61,652 bases of DNA from an uncultured Bacteroidales bacterium (GCA_947307415.1 CAMZJA010000012.1:1-61652); one strand, 5' to 3'. Shown: positions 40,544 through 50,275, counted from the first letter of the stretch. The notes: generated from the letters alone by a model not told the origin. A program made the numbers and translations.

Positions 40544-42325
40544 TTATAACACCTCAAACACTTTAAATATTTCATTATCAATAAGTTGCAAAGCTTCCTT
40601 ATTTCCTTTCAGTACCTCATCAACCAATTGCGTCAATTTTTTATCAGTTTCAGCTGAAATTTCTGGGAACGGCAGCTCCATAAGGTTTCCTTTCAGGATT
40701 TTTATCTCGCCAAAGAGCGATTTGTAAAGGAATTTGAACAATTCGCTGTTTAGGAACGCTAGCACTGTTTTTATTGACATTCCCGGAATGTGCGGAATAA
40801 GGATGTTCGCACTGTTGAGAAACAAGCTTTTCGAGTTGTCGTAAGCGAAAACAAGGTTTTTAGAGATGAATTTGTAAACCAGTTTCTCGTCGGCACGATA
40901 GATTTCATCTTTTGCAACCTGTTGAAAATCAGAACGTTCGTATTTTATAAACTTACTTGGCTTTCTCAGATTGTACGCCTCAATGTCTTTGCCGGTGTAA
41001 ATAGGCTCCAATCCCCTACTCTGCTTGCTTTTCACCTTGTTTTTATTATCGCCGGTGATGACGCCCAACGCCCAAACGTTGTCTTTCAATGTGTACTTGC
41101 CTTTCGACAAAATTTTCTGCACTTTTTCAAGGTCAGAATCTGGTAACAGGTTGAAATTCAAGTTTTTAGTAAGGTAAAAACACTGTAAAGACACGTCATT
41201 TCGACTGGAGCGAAGCGGAACGGAGAAATCCCCATCAAAAGAATACGTTGCTATTGAAGGAGATTTCTCCACTCCCTGCGGTCGGTCGAAATGACGGGTG
41301 GAAACCAGCCGGTCGAAATGACGAGCAACAGCGATATCGATATATTTTGTCTGCACTCCTGAAAATGTCCCCGGATAACAGGTAATCGACTGAATATCAG
41401 TATTTTCAAGCAAGAATTTTCGGAAGTTGCGGTGAGTTTTCACATTTAAAATCGACTCAGGCAATAAAAATCTTATAACTCCTTCATTTTCAAGTTGATT
41501 AAAGGCTTTTTCAAAGAAAAAAGAGAAGCTTTCCTTGGTGGAAATCGGGGTTCCATTTTTATCAAAAATAACGGCACCCCATGGAGGGTTGGAGATAATA
41601 TAATTAAAGGCGTTAAGGGCATTAGTGGCGTTAAGGTAGTCGCAGCAAACTATTTGAGGTTCAAACTCTTCATCAGGGAACTTCAGCAAGAGGTTGATTT
41701 TTGCTATCATCACGGCGATGGGATCGTTGTCGCAAGCGAAGATTTGAGATGGTTTTGCGCCTTCGAGTGCCAAAATGAACGCTCCCGAGCCACAGCATGG
41801 GTCGAAAAAGGTCTGATTTTTCGAGAAATCGAGGCCTTTTGTCATATTTTTTGCCACCTCAAATGGAGTGTAATAAGAACCTTTACGATTTTTCTCGCCT
41901 TCCAACAGAAAGCATTGATAAAGTAGGCCGAGGAGATCGGATTCATCTGAAGGAAGTGGCGGCAGTTCTAATAGCGAAGAAGAACTCGGAGCACTCAGAG
42001 AGCTCAGTGTACTCTGAGAGCGCCAAGAACTCAGCATTGCCGCCACATGCTCTTTTTCAAAGATTCCTGCTTCTTTTAAAAGCTCCACTCCTACTGAATA
42101 AATCACATCCTCAACCTTATAATTCTTTTCTTTGCAGAAAGCCACAAACCATTGAATATCAGCGATATTTTCTTTGTTTGAGAAGTATTCGAGGGGTAAA
42201 ATCGTCTTCGTGGAGAGCTGTTTGTTGGCACGCGACATCAGTCGTCCGCTGCCGTTGGAATGCAGTCTTTTCCAATTACGGCTAGTAGCAGGAGAAATAA
42301 TATTTTTTTGCTCGATACTATTCAT
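40544..42325 (-). CDS. Solitary N6-adenine DNA methyltransferase with in-frame palindrome insertion
   Basis: A 593-residue protein. Motif X GSYYTPFEVAKNM is at 149-161, motif I DPCCGSGAF at 175-183 and motif IV NPPW at 246-249. The C-terminal half resembles a TaqI-type target-recognition domain (GLEPIYTGKDIEAYNL; FLNSELFKFLYKSLFGEIKILKGNLMELPFP). No nuclease domain or neighbouring nuclease is seen. About residues 334-381 are encoded by a dispersed palindromic repeat, placed between catalytic and recognition parts. Residues about 99-117 come from a 9-base tandem repeat. It could be an orphan regulator or a type IIG-like remnant. Confidence 0.88.
   Translation of the reverse strand: MNSIEQKNIISPATSRNWKRLHSNGSGRLMSRANKQLSTKTILPLEYFSNKENIADIQWFVAFCKEKNYKVEDVIYSVGVELLKEAGIFEKEHVAAMLSSWRSQSTLSSLSAPSSSSLLELPPLPSDESDLLGLLYQCFLLEGEKNRKGSYYTPFEVAKNMTKGLDFSKNQTFFDPCCGSGAFILALEGAKPSQIFACDNDPIAVMIAKINLLLKFPDEEFEPQIVCCDYLNATNALNAFNYIISNPPWGAVIFDKNGTPISTKESFSFFFEKAFNQLENEGVIRFLLPESILNVKTHRNFRKFLLENTDIQSITCYPGTFSGVQTKYIDIAVARHFDRLVSTRHFDRPQGVEKSPSIATYSFDGDFSVPLRSSRNDVSLQCFYLTKNLNFNLLPDSDLEKVQKILSKGKYTLKDNVWALGVITGDNKNKVKSKQSRGLEPIYTGKDIEAYNLRKPSKFIKYERSDFQQVAKDEIYRADEKLVYKFISKNLVFAYDNSKSLFLNSANILIPHIPGMSIKTVLAFLNSELFKFLYKSLFGEIKILKGNLMELPFPEISAETDKKLTQLVDEVLKGNKEALQLIDNEIFKVFEVL
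41194..41323. repeat. Dispersed palindrome inside the methylase coding region
   Basis: The left arm starts CGTCATTTCGACTGGAGC (41194) and ends AGAAATCC. The right arm runs from GGAGATTTCTCC to GGTCGAAATGACG (41259-41296), with a further end copy GGTCGAAATGACG at 41311-41323. The open frame continues through it with no stop. Confidence 0.92.
41982..42035. repeat. Six 9-base tandem repeats in frame in the methylase gene
   Basis: Units GAACTCGGA, GCACTCAGA, GAGCTCAGT, GTACTCTGA, GAGCGCCAA, GAACTCAGC follow without gaps. They encode a Ser/Leu-rich three-residue periodicity near protein positions 99-117, just before the catalytic domain. Confidence 0.8.
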
Positions 42326-42332
42326 ATTTTTT

Positions 42333-42341
42333 GCAAAAATA
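42333..42341 (-). promoter_or_regulatory. -7 box for the solitary methylase
   Basis: The minus strand reads TATTTTTGC only seven bases ahead of the ATG, implying a very short or absent 5' leader. Confidence 0.55.
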
Positions 42342-42373
42342 TTAATTTTTTTGAAAAATCTAAAAAAGTTTTT

Positions 42374-42382
42374 TAACTTTGC
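42374..42382 (+). promoter_or_regulatory. -7 box for pruA
   Basis: TAACTTTGC, 43 bases ahead of the pruA ATG. Confidence 0.65.
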
Positions 42383-42425
42383 AGATTGATTTTAGAAAAA
42401 TAACTAACCTTTAAATAATTAACTC

Positions 42426-44054
42426 ATGAATAACGCATTATTTCAATTTGCACATCCTGCTAACGAGCCTGTGAAAGAATACAGACCGGGCAGCCCTGAG
42501 CGCGTCGCTTTGGAGAAAGAACTCGAAAAACAATCGAAAGAAGTTGTGGAGATCCCGATCATCATTGGTGGTAAGGAAATCCGCACCGGCGACATGGGCG
42601 AAGTGGTGATGCCACACAACCACAAGCATGTGATTGCAAAATATCATAAAGTTGGCGAGAAGGAAGTCAACATGGCTATCGAAGCCGCTCTGAAGGCCAA
42701 GAAAGACTGGGAAAACACACCATGGGTGGAGAGAGCTTCCATCATGGCACGTATCGGTCAGATGCTGGCAACAAAATACCGTGCACGCATCAACGCAGCA
42801 TGTATGCTCGGCCAGAGTAAAAACTGCTTTCAGGCTGAAATCGACTCAGCTTGCGAGACCATCGACTTCTATCGCTTCAACAATTATTATGCAGGCAACC
42901 TCTATTCAGAGCAGCCTTCATCAAGTCCAGATCAGCTCAACCGCGTGGAATACCGTCCACTCGAGGGCTTCATCATGGCTGTGACACCGTTCAACTTCAC
43001 TTCTATCGCTTCAAATTTGAACATGACACCGGCTTTGATGGGTAACACCACAATCTGGAAACCATCAACGACAGCATTGCTTTCGAACTATCACATAATG
43101 CAGATCGCAATGGAAGCAGGTCTTCCGGCTGGCGTAGTGAACTTCCTGCCAGGCAAGGGCTCGTTGATTGGCGGCGTCGCCTTGAACAACCCGAACCTCG
43201 CCGGTATCCACTTCACAGGTTCAACAGCAACATTCCAAGGCCTTTGGAAGGGCGTAGGCGTAAATATAGCCAATTACAAGTCATATCCACGTCTCGTCGG
43301 TGAGACAGGTGGCAAGGACTTCATCTTCGCTCACAGCTCGGCAAATCCACGCGAGGTAGCATGCGCTATCGTCCGCGGCGCCTTCGAATATCAAGGTCAG
43401 AAATGCTCGGCAGCATCACGCGCATATATCCCTGCATCGATGTGGAACGAGGTGAAACAGATTGTAGGCGACATGCTCAGCACCATCAAGATGGGCGACG
43501 TCACCGACTTCACCAACTACGTCAACGCTGTCATCGATGAGGCTTCGTTCGACAACTGCAAGGGCTACATCGACCGCGCAAAAGCCAGCAAAGACGCGGA
43601 AATCGTGTTCGGTGGCAAGTGCGACAAGAGCGTCGGTTACTTCGTCGAGCCAACAGTCATCCTCGCTAAGGTTCCTAACTACGAGTCAATGGCTCAGGAG
43701 ATCTTCGGACCAATCATCACTATCTACGTCTACGACGACAAGAAATATGAGGAAACACTGGAACTCTGCGACACTACATCACCTTACGCATTGACAGGAG
43801 CTATCTTCGTCAACGACCTCAAGGCACGTCAGCTCGCCGATCAGAAACTCAAATATTCAGCAGGTAACTTCTACATTAACGACAAGCCAACGGGCGCCGT
43901 CGTGGGATGCCAGCCATTCGGCGGCTCACGCGCATCAGGCACCAACGACAAGGCTGGTGGTTTGTGGAACCTCATCCGCTGGACAAACCCACGCGCCATC
44001 AAGGAAACGTTTGTTCCAGCTACGGAATACGGTTATCCTTTCTTAGCGAAGTAA
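42426..44054 (+). CDS. pruA: L-glutamate gamma-semialdehyde dehydrogenase (P5C dehydrogenase)
   Basis: A 542-residue aldehyde dehydrogenase oxidising glutamate semialdehyde to glutamate with NAD+. Motifs are VTPFNFTSIASNL (about 180), FTGSTATF, the catalytic Glu in GETGGKDF (about 293) and the nucleophile in GQKCSAASRAYIP (Cys about 327). It is the stand-alone enzyme, without a proline dehydrogenase domain. It could feed on arginine or ornithine as well as proline breakdown, fitting the ureohydrolase and hut genes in this window. Confidence 0.97.
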   Translation: MNNALFQFAHPANEPVKEYRPGSPERVALEKELEKQSKEVVEIPIIIGGKEIRTGDMGEVVMPHNHKHVIAKYHKVGEKEVNMAIEAALKAKKDWENTPWVERASIMARIGQMLATKYRARINAACMLGQSKNCFQAEIDSACETIDFYRFNNYYAGNLYSEQPSSSPDQLNRVEYRPLEGFIMAVTPFNFTSIASNLNMTPALMGNTTIWKPSTTALLSNYHIMQIAMEAGLPAGVVNFLPGKGSLIGGVALNNPNLAGIHFTGSTATFQGLWKGVGVNIANYKSYPRLVGETGGKDFIFAHSSANPREVACAIVRGAFEYQGQKCSAASRAYIPASMWNEVKQIVGDMLSTIKMGDVTDFTNYVNAVIDEASFDNCKGYIDRAKASKDAEIVFGGKCDKSVGYFVEPTVILAKVPNYESMAQEIFGPIITIYVYDDKKYEETLELCDTTSPYALTGAIFVNDLKARQLADQKLKYSAGNFYINDKPTGAVVGCQPFGGSRASGTNDKAGGLWNLIRWTNPRAIKETFVPATEYGYPFLAK

Positions 44055-44148
44055 GACTTTAGACCTTAGACTTTAGACCTTAGACTTTAGTCGTTAGTTG
44101 TTAGTTTTTAGATTTCTAAAGACTAAAGACTAGCGACTAAAGACTTTT
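44055..44148. repeat. Longest heptad array, inverted pair, reaching into the methyltransferase 3' end
   Basis: The left arm has five GACYTTA units and then GTCGTTA, GTTGTTA, GTTTTTA (44055-44110). The right arm, CTAAAGA, CTAAAGA, CTAGCGA, CTAAAGA (44116-44143), supplies the last codons and TAG stop of the convergent methyltransferase gene. Confidence 0.9.
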
Positions 44149-44910
44149 TATGACGCGGTAAATCAATTCCTCTCCTGGTCTTGCCAAGCGCATTCGTTTG
44201 CGCTGTTCATCGGTGAGTTCGTAATATAGGCGGTCTGCGTCAACGGTAAAGCCTGCTTTTTCAAGCACTTGCACGTAGTCGCGACCAAACTGGCGCACGT
44301 GGTCGTACTGACCGAAACAACGTTTTCTTTCTTCAGGATCGGTGATTGACGGGTCTTCCCATGTGTCGACATTAGGATTTATTGGCACAAGCAGAATAGC
44401 CCAACCACCTGGTTTGAGGATTCGTTTTATCTCCGAAAAGGCTTTATTCACATCGTCGACATGCTCCAAAACATGGTTGCAAATCACCACATCATATTGA
44501 TTATCAGGAAGATCAATATTCGTGACATCAATTTTCAAGTCGGCGATAGGTGAATCAATGTCGGCAGTGGTGTAGTCGAGGTTTTTCAAGGCACGAAAAC
44601 GCTTCAGGAATGGCTGCTCGGGAGCAAAATGCAACACCTTCAGATTATCAGTGAAAAATCCCGTCTTCTCCTTTAAATACAGCCAAAGCAGACGATGACG
44701 CTCGAGTGACAGGCACTTCGGACACAGCCTGTTATCCATCGCCTTGCCGTAGCCGTAAGGCAAAAACTTACGGAAATGCTTGCCGCAAACCGGACATTCC
44801 ACCTTTTTTCCAATATAAAACGGACGTATCAGAAAGCTGAACAACGCACTGAAACGAATCAGCGTCTGACGCGGAAAAATCTTCGTAAATAAAGCTATCA
44901 ACTTCTTCAT
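44137..44910 (-). CDS. SAM-dependent methyltransferase with zinc-ribbon N-terminus
   Basis: The ATG at 44910 gives 257 residues and overlaps the upstream stop as ATGA. A basic/hydrophobic N-terminus is followed by a CPVCGKHFRKF and NRLCPKCLSLERHR zinc-ribbon pair, then a class I methyltransferase core (VLHFAPEQ, DVVICNHVLEHV, LKPGGWAILLVP). This architecture is frequent in polysaccharide gene clusters. Its target, perhaps a glycan or lipid-linked sugar, is unknown. Confidence 0.85.
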   Translation of the reverse strand: MKKLIALFTKIFPRQTLIRFSALFSFLIRPFYIGKKVECPVCGKHFRKFLPYGYGKAMDNRLCPKCLSLERHRLLWLYLKEKTGFFTDNLKVLHFAPEQPFLKRFRALKNLDYTTADIDSPIADLKIDVTNIDLPDNQYDVVICNHVLEHVDDVNKAFSEIKRILKPGGWAILLVPINPNVDTWEDPSITDPEERKRCFGQYDHVRQFGRDYVQVLEKAGFTVDADRLYYELTDEQRKRMRLARPGEELIYRVIKSL

Positions 44911-46028
44911 AACAACTTCAAAATTGCTGCGGTCATGTTCGACCATTGATATTTTTTCTTCTCTTCTTTAACCCCCTCAACGAAGGTTTCATAACGGTCG
45001 TTTTCGTAAAAATCGACCAAAGATTCTGATATTGTATTTGGCTGTGGCTCAATGATATATCCTACTTTACCTCCAGTAATACTTTCACTTAATCCGCCGA
45101 CGTTTGTAACAAGCATAGGCTTCTCAAAATGATACGCTATCTGCGTCACTCCACTCTGTGTCGCCGACTTATACGGCTGCACTATGATGTCGGCAGCGGC
45201 GAAGAAATATTTCACCTCGCTGTCGGGAACAAACTGGCTATGCCACACTATCTTGCCTTCAAGACCGAGGCTACGTTCCATCTCGTGGTATTGCTCCTCG
45301 TTATTGTAAAACTCACCTGCAACAATAAGCTTCACATTTTTCGACTTCAGACGTTCGTCGGCCATAGCCTCAAGCAGCAAATCAAGACCTTTATAATCGC
45401 GGATCAAGCCGAAAAAGAGCATATATCTGGTATTTTTGTCAAGGCCAAGAAAATCAAGGGCTGCGTCTCTGTCGGCCTTCTCGCCGAAAGCATCGAAAAG
45501 AGGATGCGGACAAAGCGTGCGCGGCTTCACTGTGTCGAACTGCCCAAGGTCGTCCTGCACCGAATGCGACATCGCGACGAAACCATCGACAGAATTGACG
45601 AAATAGCGAGCAAAAGCACGGTCGCCAATGCGTTTCTCGTGAGGAATCACATTATCCAGCACCGACACCACCTTTGTCGTACGATTTCTGCGTGCTATAC
45701 GCGCTATGGTGCCGAAACAAGGTGCCATAAACGGCAGCCAGAACTTGAAAATGACAATATCGGGCTGCATTTTGCGCAACTTCCGCCCCACTCTCAACCA
45801 ATTGAAAGGATTTATGGAATTGACGCAACGCACAATCTTCAAATCAGAAGGCTTCGGCTCCGTGGAATACTGAGTCTTTCCTGGGAAAAGGAGCGACGGA
45901 TATTGCAACGTGAACGTCATTATCTCCGCCTCATGGCCTTCGTTTTGAAACTGCCTGATCAGACGCTCGTTAAATACCGCCAGACCGCCTCTGTAAGGAT
46001 GCGCCGTGCCTATCAAAACAACCTTCAT
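44907..46028 (-). CDS. Glycosyltransferase family 4-like protein
   Basis: A 373-residue GT-B enzyme: N-terminal IGTAHPYRGGLAVFNERL, C-terminal FFGLIRDYKGLDLLLEAM, VAGEFY and the donor-binding QPYKSATQSGVTQIAYHFEKPML with the acidic GGLSESI region. It probably transfers a sugar, possibly the heptose made by its neighbours, to a lipid-linked glycan at the cytosolic membrane face. It overlaps hddC by four bases. Confidence 0.9.
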   Translation of the reverse strand: MKVVLIGTAHPYRGGLAVFNERLIRQFQNEGHEAEIMTFTLQYPSLLFPGKTQYSTEPKPSDLKIVRCVNSINPFNWLRVGRKLRKMQPDIVIFKFWLPFMAPCFGTIARIARRNRTTKVVSVLDNVIPHEKRIGDRAFARYFVNSVDGFVAMSHSVQDDLGQFDTVKPRTLCPHPLFDAFGEKADRDAALDFLGLDKNTRYMLFFGLIRDYKGLDLLLEAMADERLKSKNVKLIVAGEFYNNEEQYHEMERSLGLEGKIVWHSQFVPDSEVKYFFAAADIIVQPYKSATQSGVTQIAYHFEKPMLVTNVGGLSESITGGKVGYIIEPQPNTISESLVDFYENDRYETFVEGVKEEKKKYQWSNMTAAILKLL

Positions 46029-46747
46029 CTATCTTCAAATCTAAGTTTATCAAATTCTTTATTGGCTCTTTCATAATCTTCAGGGATGCCAATGTCGATG
46101 AAATATCCGTCACATACAAAACCATTGACATTCAATGCTTTAGATTGCTTTTGCAATACTTCCGTCTCGAACGAGAAACGTTCCTGCAGACCGTCCATCA
46201 TCCTATTTTCACGCTTCAACACATAGACGCCGCCATTGATCTGCCCTTTTTTGCAAAACTGTTTCTCTTGAAACTCAACGATTTGCCCGTTCTCATCAAG
46301 GCGCACGTTACCGTAACGCTCGAAATCGCTCATCGGCTTCAGCGCTATCGTGATGTCCTTTTTTGAATTCAAGTGATTCATTATCAACGCATTGACATCA
46401 ATATCAAAAAAAGTGTCGCCATTTAATATCACGACATTGTCAGTCGAGGCTTTGGTGAGTGCCAGCTTTATGCCTCCGCCAGTTCCGAGAGGTGTCTCCT
46501 CCACTGCGAAATCGAAAGAAAAATCATAGCTTTCCTTCTGATTATCAATGAATTGAATGATGCTATCACGAAGATATCCTACAGAAAGAATCACTTTGTT
46601 GATTTCGTATTGCTTCAGATAATCAAGAAGATACGAAATAAACGGTTTCCCGCACACCGGCGCCATGCATTTCGGCAGCTCGCTCACCACCGAACGCAGT
46701 CTGGTACCTAGTCCTCCTGCAAGAATTATGACATCTATCTTATTCAT
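46025..46747 (-). CDS. hddC: D-glycero-alpha-D-manno-heptose 1-phosphate guanylyltransferase-like
   Basis: The ATG at 46747 gives 240 residues, starting three bases after the hddA stop. It is a nucleotidyltransferase with ILAGGLGTRLRSVVSELPKCMAPVCGKPF, a metal Asp in NGDTFFDID and EETPLGTGGGIKLA. Together with the adjacent HddA-like kinase, the best reading is GDP-D-glycero-D-manno-heptose synthesis. Sugar specificity is inferred from the pair. Confidence 0.88.
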   Translation of the reverse strand: MNKIDVIILAGGLGTRLRSVVSELPKCMAPVCGKPFISYLLDYLKQYEINKVILSVGYLRDSIIQFIDNQKESYDFSFDFAVEETPLGTGGGIKLALTKASTDNVVILNGDTFFDIDVNALIMNHLNSKKDITIALKPMSDFERYGNVRLDENGQIVEFQEKQFCKKGQINGGVYVLKRENRMMDGLQERFSFETEVLQKQSKALNVNGFVCDGYFIDIGIPEDYERANKEFDKLRFEDR

Positions 46748-46749
46748 TA

Positions 46750-47775
46750 TCAATATATTTTCCAACCATGGGTACCGCCTTCGCTAAACTGGAAACGGCA
46801 CACGTCACCATCGAGATGACTCAGAGCCTCCATGACGTGATGTTTCTTTTCGGGGTGTACGGCGAAGAAGATAAAGCCTCCGCCGCCTGCTCCACTGACC
46901 TTACCGGAGATGGCGCCAGCAGCCATAGCGGTGTCGAAAACCTTCTGAATCTCAGGATTTGTGATGGCTGTAGCCATTTTTTTCTTGTTTTCCCAAGCCT
47001 CGCCCATAATCTTCGCGAATGTGGCGATATCGCCTTTCAGCAGCGACGTCTTCATGTCGATGGCACTCTGTTTTATCTTGTGCATCGCCTCTATTGCCAC
47101 GACATTGCCCGAGGAAGTGTTCTTTTTCTGTTCCTCGATGATGGCAGCCGACGAACGCGAAACGCCAGTATAATAAAGCACCATCGACGATTCCAGCTCA
47201 TCGATGATCCAACGTTTCACACGAAGCGGGTTAACTATCACCTGATCGTTTTTGAGAAACTCCATGAAGTTGAATCCGCCGAAAGTGGCCGCAAACTGGT
47301 CTTGTTTGCCTCCGCTCAGTCCAAGCTCCTTACGCTCAATGACATAGGCCATCCAGGCCATCTCATAGTCGCCTATCGGAAGATTGAGCCATTCGGCAAA
47401 CGCCTTGATAATGCACACCACCATTGTCGACGATGAGCCGAGGCCGCTGCCCGCTGGAGCGTCGGAATAGGTCGTCATCTTGAACGAACGCGGTTTTATG
47501 CCGAAATTCTTGATTATATGGTTATAAACGCCTTTGTGCAAATCAAGTTGGCCGTTGATAGGAAGTTCCTCCACGCAGTCGAAAACCTGATTATGGCCCA
47601 AATCTGAGGCTTCTATCTCAATTTTCTGATTATCAGTCTCTTCGATGGTGCAATAAGCATACAAATTAATAGTGGCGTTGAGTACGTAGCCGCCATAAAT
47701 GTCGCAATATGGCGCTACATCGCTGCCACCGCCGGCCAAACCAAGTCGTAACGGAGCCTTGCTTCTGATTATCAT
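46750..47775 (-). CDS. hddA: D-glycero-alpha-D-manno-heptose 7-phosphate kinase-like (GHMP kinase)
   Basis: A 341-residue GHMP kinase: [21 protein letters not shown] at the N-terminus, the ATP loop [16 protein letters not shown] (about 107-122), and C-terminal [11 protein letters not shown]. It phosphorylates heptose-7-phosphate at C1. GmhA and GmhB homologues are not in the window. It follows the HMA gene by three bases. Confidence 0.9.
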   Translation of the reverse strand: MIIRSKAPLRLGLAGGGSDVAPYCDIYGGYVLNATINLYAYCTIEETDNQKIEIEASDLGHNQVFDCVEELPINGQLDLHKGVYNHIIKNFGIKPRSFKMTTYSDAPAGSGLGSSSTMVVCIIKAFAEWLNLPIGDYEMAWMAYVIERKELGLSGGKQDQFAATFGGFNFMEFLKNDQVIVNPLRVKRWIIDELESSMVLYYTGVSRSSAAIIEEQKKNTSSGNVVAIEAMHKIKQSAIDMKTSLLKGDIATFAKIMGEAWENKKKMATAITNPEIQKVFDTAMAAGAISGKVSGAGGGGFIFFAVHPEKKHHVMEALSHLDGDVCRFQFSEGGTHGWKIY

Positions 47776-47778
47776 AAT

Positions 47779-48111
47779 CTATTTTTCTTTATTCTGATTA
47801 TCTTTAGTATCCTCTTTTTCCTTGTTTTCAGGTTCAACGATAGTTGCCTTATAATCGATTTTGGCGAATGCCTTGATCAGATTTTCAGGATTCGTTTTTT
47901 CGCTATCATATTGAATAGTAACGAGTTTCGTATTCAAATCAGGATTTATAGCCTTCACGCCTTTCTCGAAGCGGAGGTTCCCTTTGATACGTTTCACACA
48001 GTTCTCGCACTCAATCTCAGGTTCAGTTTTAAATACCACTTCTTTCTTGGTCTGAGCTTGCGCCATGACTGCAAAAAACATTGCGAATGCCAGTAAAATA
48101 AGCTTTTTCAT
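47779..48111 (-). CDS. Periplasmic heavy-metal-associated (HMA) domain protein
   Basis: A 110-residue protein with signal peptide (MKKLILLAFAMFFAVMAQAQ) and one HMA ferredoxin-like fold. The metal-binding motif is CENC (residues about 36-39) in place of MxCxxC. The tail is highly charged and low complexity (ENKEKEDTKDNQNKEK). It probably shuttles copper or a similar ion and is paired with the TonB receptor four bases upstream. Confidence 0.88.
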   Translation of the reverse strand: MKKLILLAFAMFFAVMAQAQTKKEVVFKTEPEIECENCVKRIKGNLRFEKGVKAINPDLNTKLVTIQYDSEKTNPENLIKAFAKIDYKATIVEPENKEKEDTKDNQNKEK

Positions 48112-48115
48112 GATA

Positions 48116-50272
48116 TTAATATTTTGATAATTTCCATTTTATTCCGCCGTAAAACATTATTCCGTCGATTGGACCGTAGATCATTGTGGCATCGAAATTC
48201 TCTCCCCACGGGTCATCATAGCCAATGATCGGGTCTTTTTGTTTGAAGCCAGTGATATTTTCAGCTCCAATATAAACATTTCCCCAACGGAACCATTTGA
48301 GTATCTGTGCATTAAGCACTGGATAGGCATCAAAATAGCCAAATCCGTCAGGCATACGGCCGCCGCCGTTTATCTGTAATGTGACGTCAAACTGCCATAT
48401 CTCGAGAGGAGTCTTGTAAGTAGCTGTCACCAAGCCTTTGTAGCGACTGCTCAACGGTTTCTCGCGCAACACCCCGTTGATGGTGGTTTTCACGTCATTA
48501 TACCTGAAGGCGCCCAAGAGCGAGAAACCCTCGAAGAACGGGTATGTCGCGTCGATTTGGAACGTATGCGAATATGATATTCCGTCGAGGTTGGAAAAAT
48601 GTACCTTGTGAGCATCGCTGTCGAAGTCGGTGACCACCTGATTGTCGAAATTTGTATAATAATATTCCAAATTGATAATCAAGCACTTATCAAAGATATC
48701 GATATCAAACGAGGCTGTAGTTCCGTAGTTCCACGCCTCCTCCTGTTTCAAGTCGTCATCGATGATAATGTCGCGGCTACTCGCCAAATAAGTATGATAA
48801 TCCATCATCGGGCGTGGCGTGCGGTAGCCTTTTCCGGCCGAGAAACGGAGTTTCAAAATGTCGCCGACGGCCCATTTGACGTGAGCGCGAGGTGTGAAGA
48901 AGAGTCCGTGCAAATCGCTGTAATCGCCTCTAAAACCTGCCATAAGCACAAGTTTCTCGTCATAATTGAAAGTATATTGGGCATAAGCGCCTCCTATATT
49001 TTCATCAGGAGCTTTTACAAGATTCGGCATAAGCTCAGGTTTCCAACGTTCGTTAAAGCAGTCGTGATTAAACGAAACGCCTGTCGAGATGCTGTGCATT
49101 GGCGTAAATTCAGTCTCAAACATCAGCTGAGCATATGCGTTATTATTATTCACGTCATACGTCCTCAAGCCATACAACGAATTCATTTTATGGATCGAGC
49201 CCGACAAAATCAAGGCCACGTTGGTGTTTTTCACTTCATCAAAGATATAGGCGTTTTTTAAGACGCCCTCATAACGCTCTGAACCGATATTAATTTTAAA
49301 TGGTAGAGTATCCGCGGCAATTTGTCCTCCGTTTCTCTCTTCTTTCAGAGCCTTAACGTAGGCTTGCATGACGTAATGATTTTTTTTGTACATCCAGCGG
49401 TTCATGAAGTCGTATTGCTGCACTTTCGGACTATCCATGAAGCCGTCGCCATTGCCGTCATGTTCCATCCACATATTCTCGTAATGCGCTAATAATCCGG
49501 CACTTAGCGCGTCGTTAAGATGCAGATTCCCTTCAATATTAGCCTCAAACTTCAGATCGCTGTCGACAAACAGATTCACGTCGAGTTCCTCATCGAGCTG
49601 AGGTTTCAGATATTCCACGTTTATCTGGCCTGTTATCGACTCATAGCCGTTTTTCACTGTTGCCGCGCCTTTCGACACCTGAATGGAGTGCATCCAAGTG
49701 CCGGGTATATAGCCTAGTGAAAATGGAGCCGCGGCGCCGCGGAACGCAGGAACGTTTTCGGTCAGCATCTGTACGTAAGTACCTGATAATCCGAGAAGTT
49801 TGATTTGTTGAGCGCCTGTAGCGGCATCGGAATAGTTGACATCGACCGATGGATTCGTGGAGAAGCTCTCGCCGAGGTTGCAGCAGGCGGCGCGGCAAAG
49901 TTCCGTAGTCGTTGTAATCTCAATGTTTTCAGCGCCTTTCGCCTTCATCCTGCCCGGTCGCTGTGATTTCACGACAACATCGTCAAGAGTTATCTCACCA
50001 TGCATCGTAATCTCAACAAAATCTAGGCCTTCACAAAAAGTTGTATCGTTTTCAAAGCCGACGTATGAAGTCACCAAAGCAGTGATATCGGGTTGTCGTT
50101 CCAAAACAAAGGCACCGTTCTCATCGGTCGTAGCGCCTAAATTAGTGCCTTTCCAAACAACATTGGCACCTATCAAAGCATTGCCGTCGCTGTCCTTTAC
50201 AACGCCCCTCACCTGCGAGAATGAGGTAATCGCCAGGAAACACAATATTATCGATGTTAGAAGCCTTTTCAT
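48116..50272 (-). CDS. TonB-dependent outer membrane receptor
   Basis: A 718-residue receptor: signal peptide ending SFSQ, a carboxypeptidase-regulatory-like domain (VRGVVKDSDGNALIGANVVWKG, about 22-95), a plug (about 105-215) and a C-terminal barrel. The plug has a Cys-rich segment ELCRAACCNLGESF (about 128-141), found in Bacteroidetes receptors that neighbour HMA proteins. Metal or metallophore uptake is inferred; the ligand is unknown. Confidence 0.9.
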   Translation of the reverse strand: MKRLLTSIILCFLAITSFSQVRGVVKDSDGNALIGANVVWKGTNLGATTDENGAFVLERQPDITALVTSYVGFENDTTFCEGLDFVEITMHGEITLDDVVVKSQRPGRMKAKGAENIEITTTTELCRAACCNLGESFSTNPSVDVNYSDAATGAQQIKLLGLSGTYVQMLTENVPAFRGAAAPFSLGYIPGTWMHSIQVSKGAATVKNGYESITGQINVEYLKPQLDEELDVNLFVDSDLKFEANIEGNLHLNDALSAGLLAHYENMWMEHDGNGDGFMDSPKVQQYDFMNRWMYKKNHYVMQAYVKALKEERNGGQIAADTLPFKINIGSERYEGVLKNAYIFDEVKNTNVALILSGSIHKMNSLYGLRTYDVNNNNAYAQLMFETEFTPMHSISTGVSFNHDCFNERWKPELMPNLVKAPDENIGGAYAQYTFNYDEKLVLMAGFRGDYSDLHGLFFTPRAHVKWAVGDILKLRFSAGKGYRTPRPMMDYHTYLASSRDIIIDDDLKQEEAWNYGTTASFDIDIFDKCLIINLEYYYTNFDNQVVTDFDSDAHKVHFSNLDGISYSHTFQIDATYPFFEGFSLLGAFRYNDVKTTINGVLREKPLSSRYKGLVTATYKTPLEIWQFDVTLQINGGGRMPDGFGYFDAYPVLNAQILKWFRWGNVYIGAENITGFKQKDPIIGYDDPWGENFDATMIYGPIDGIMFYGGIKWKLSKY

Positions 50273-50275
50273 TAG

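Noticed and set aside
45129..46076. 315-codon open frame on the plus strand
   Set aside because: It is antisense to the glycosyltransferase and hddC, which have clear family motifs. Its translation is Arg/His-rich with no recognisable domain.
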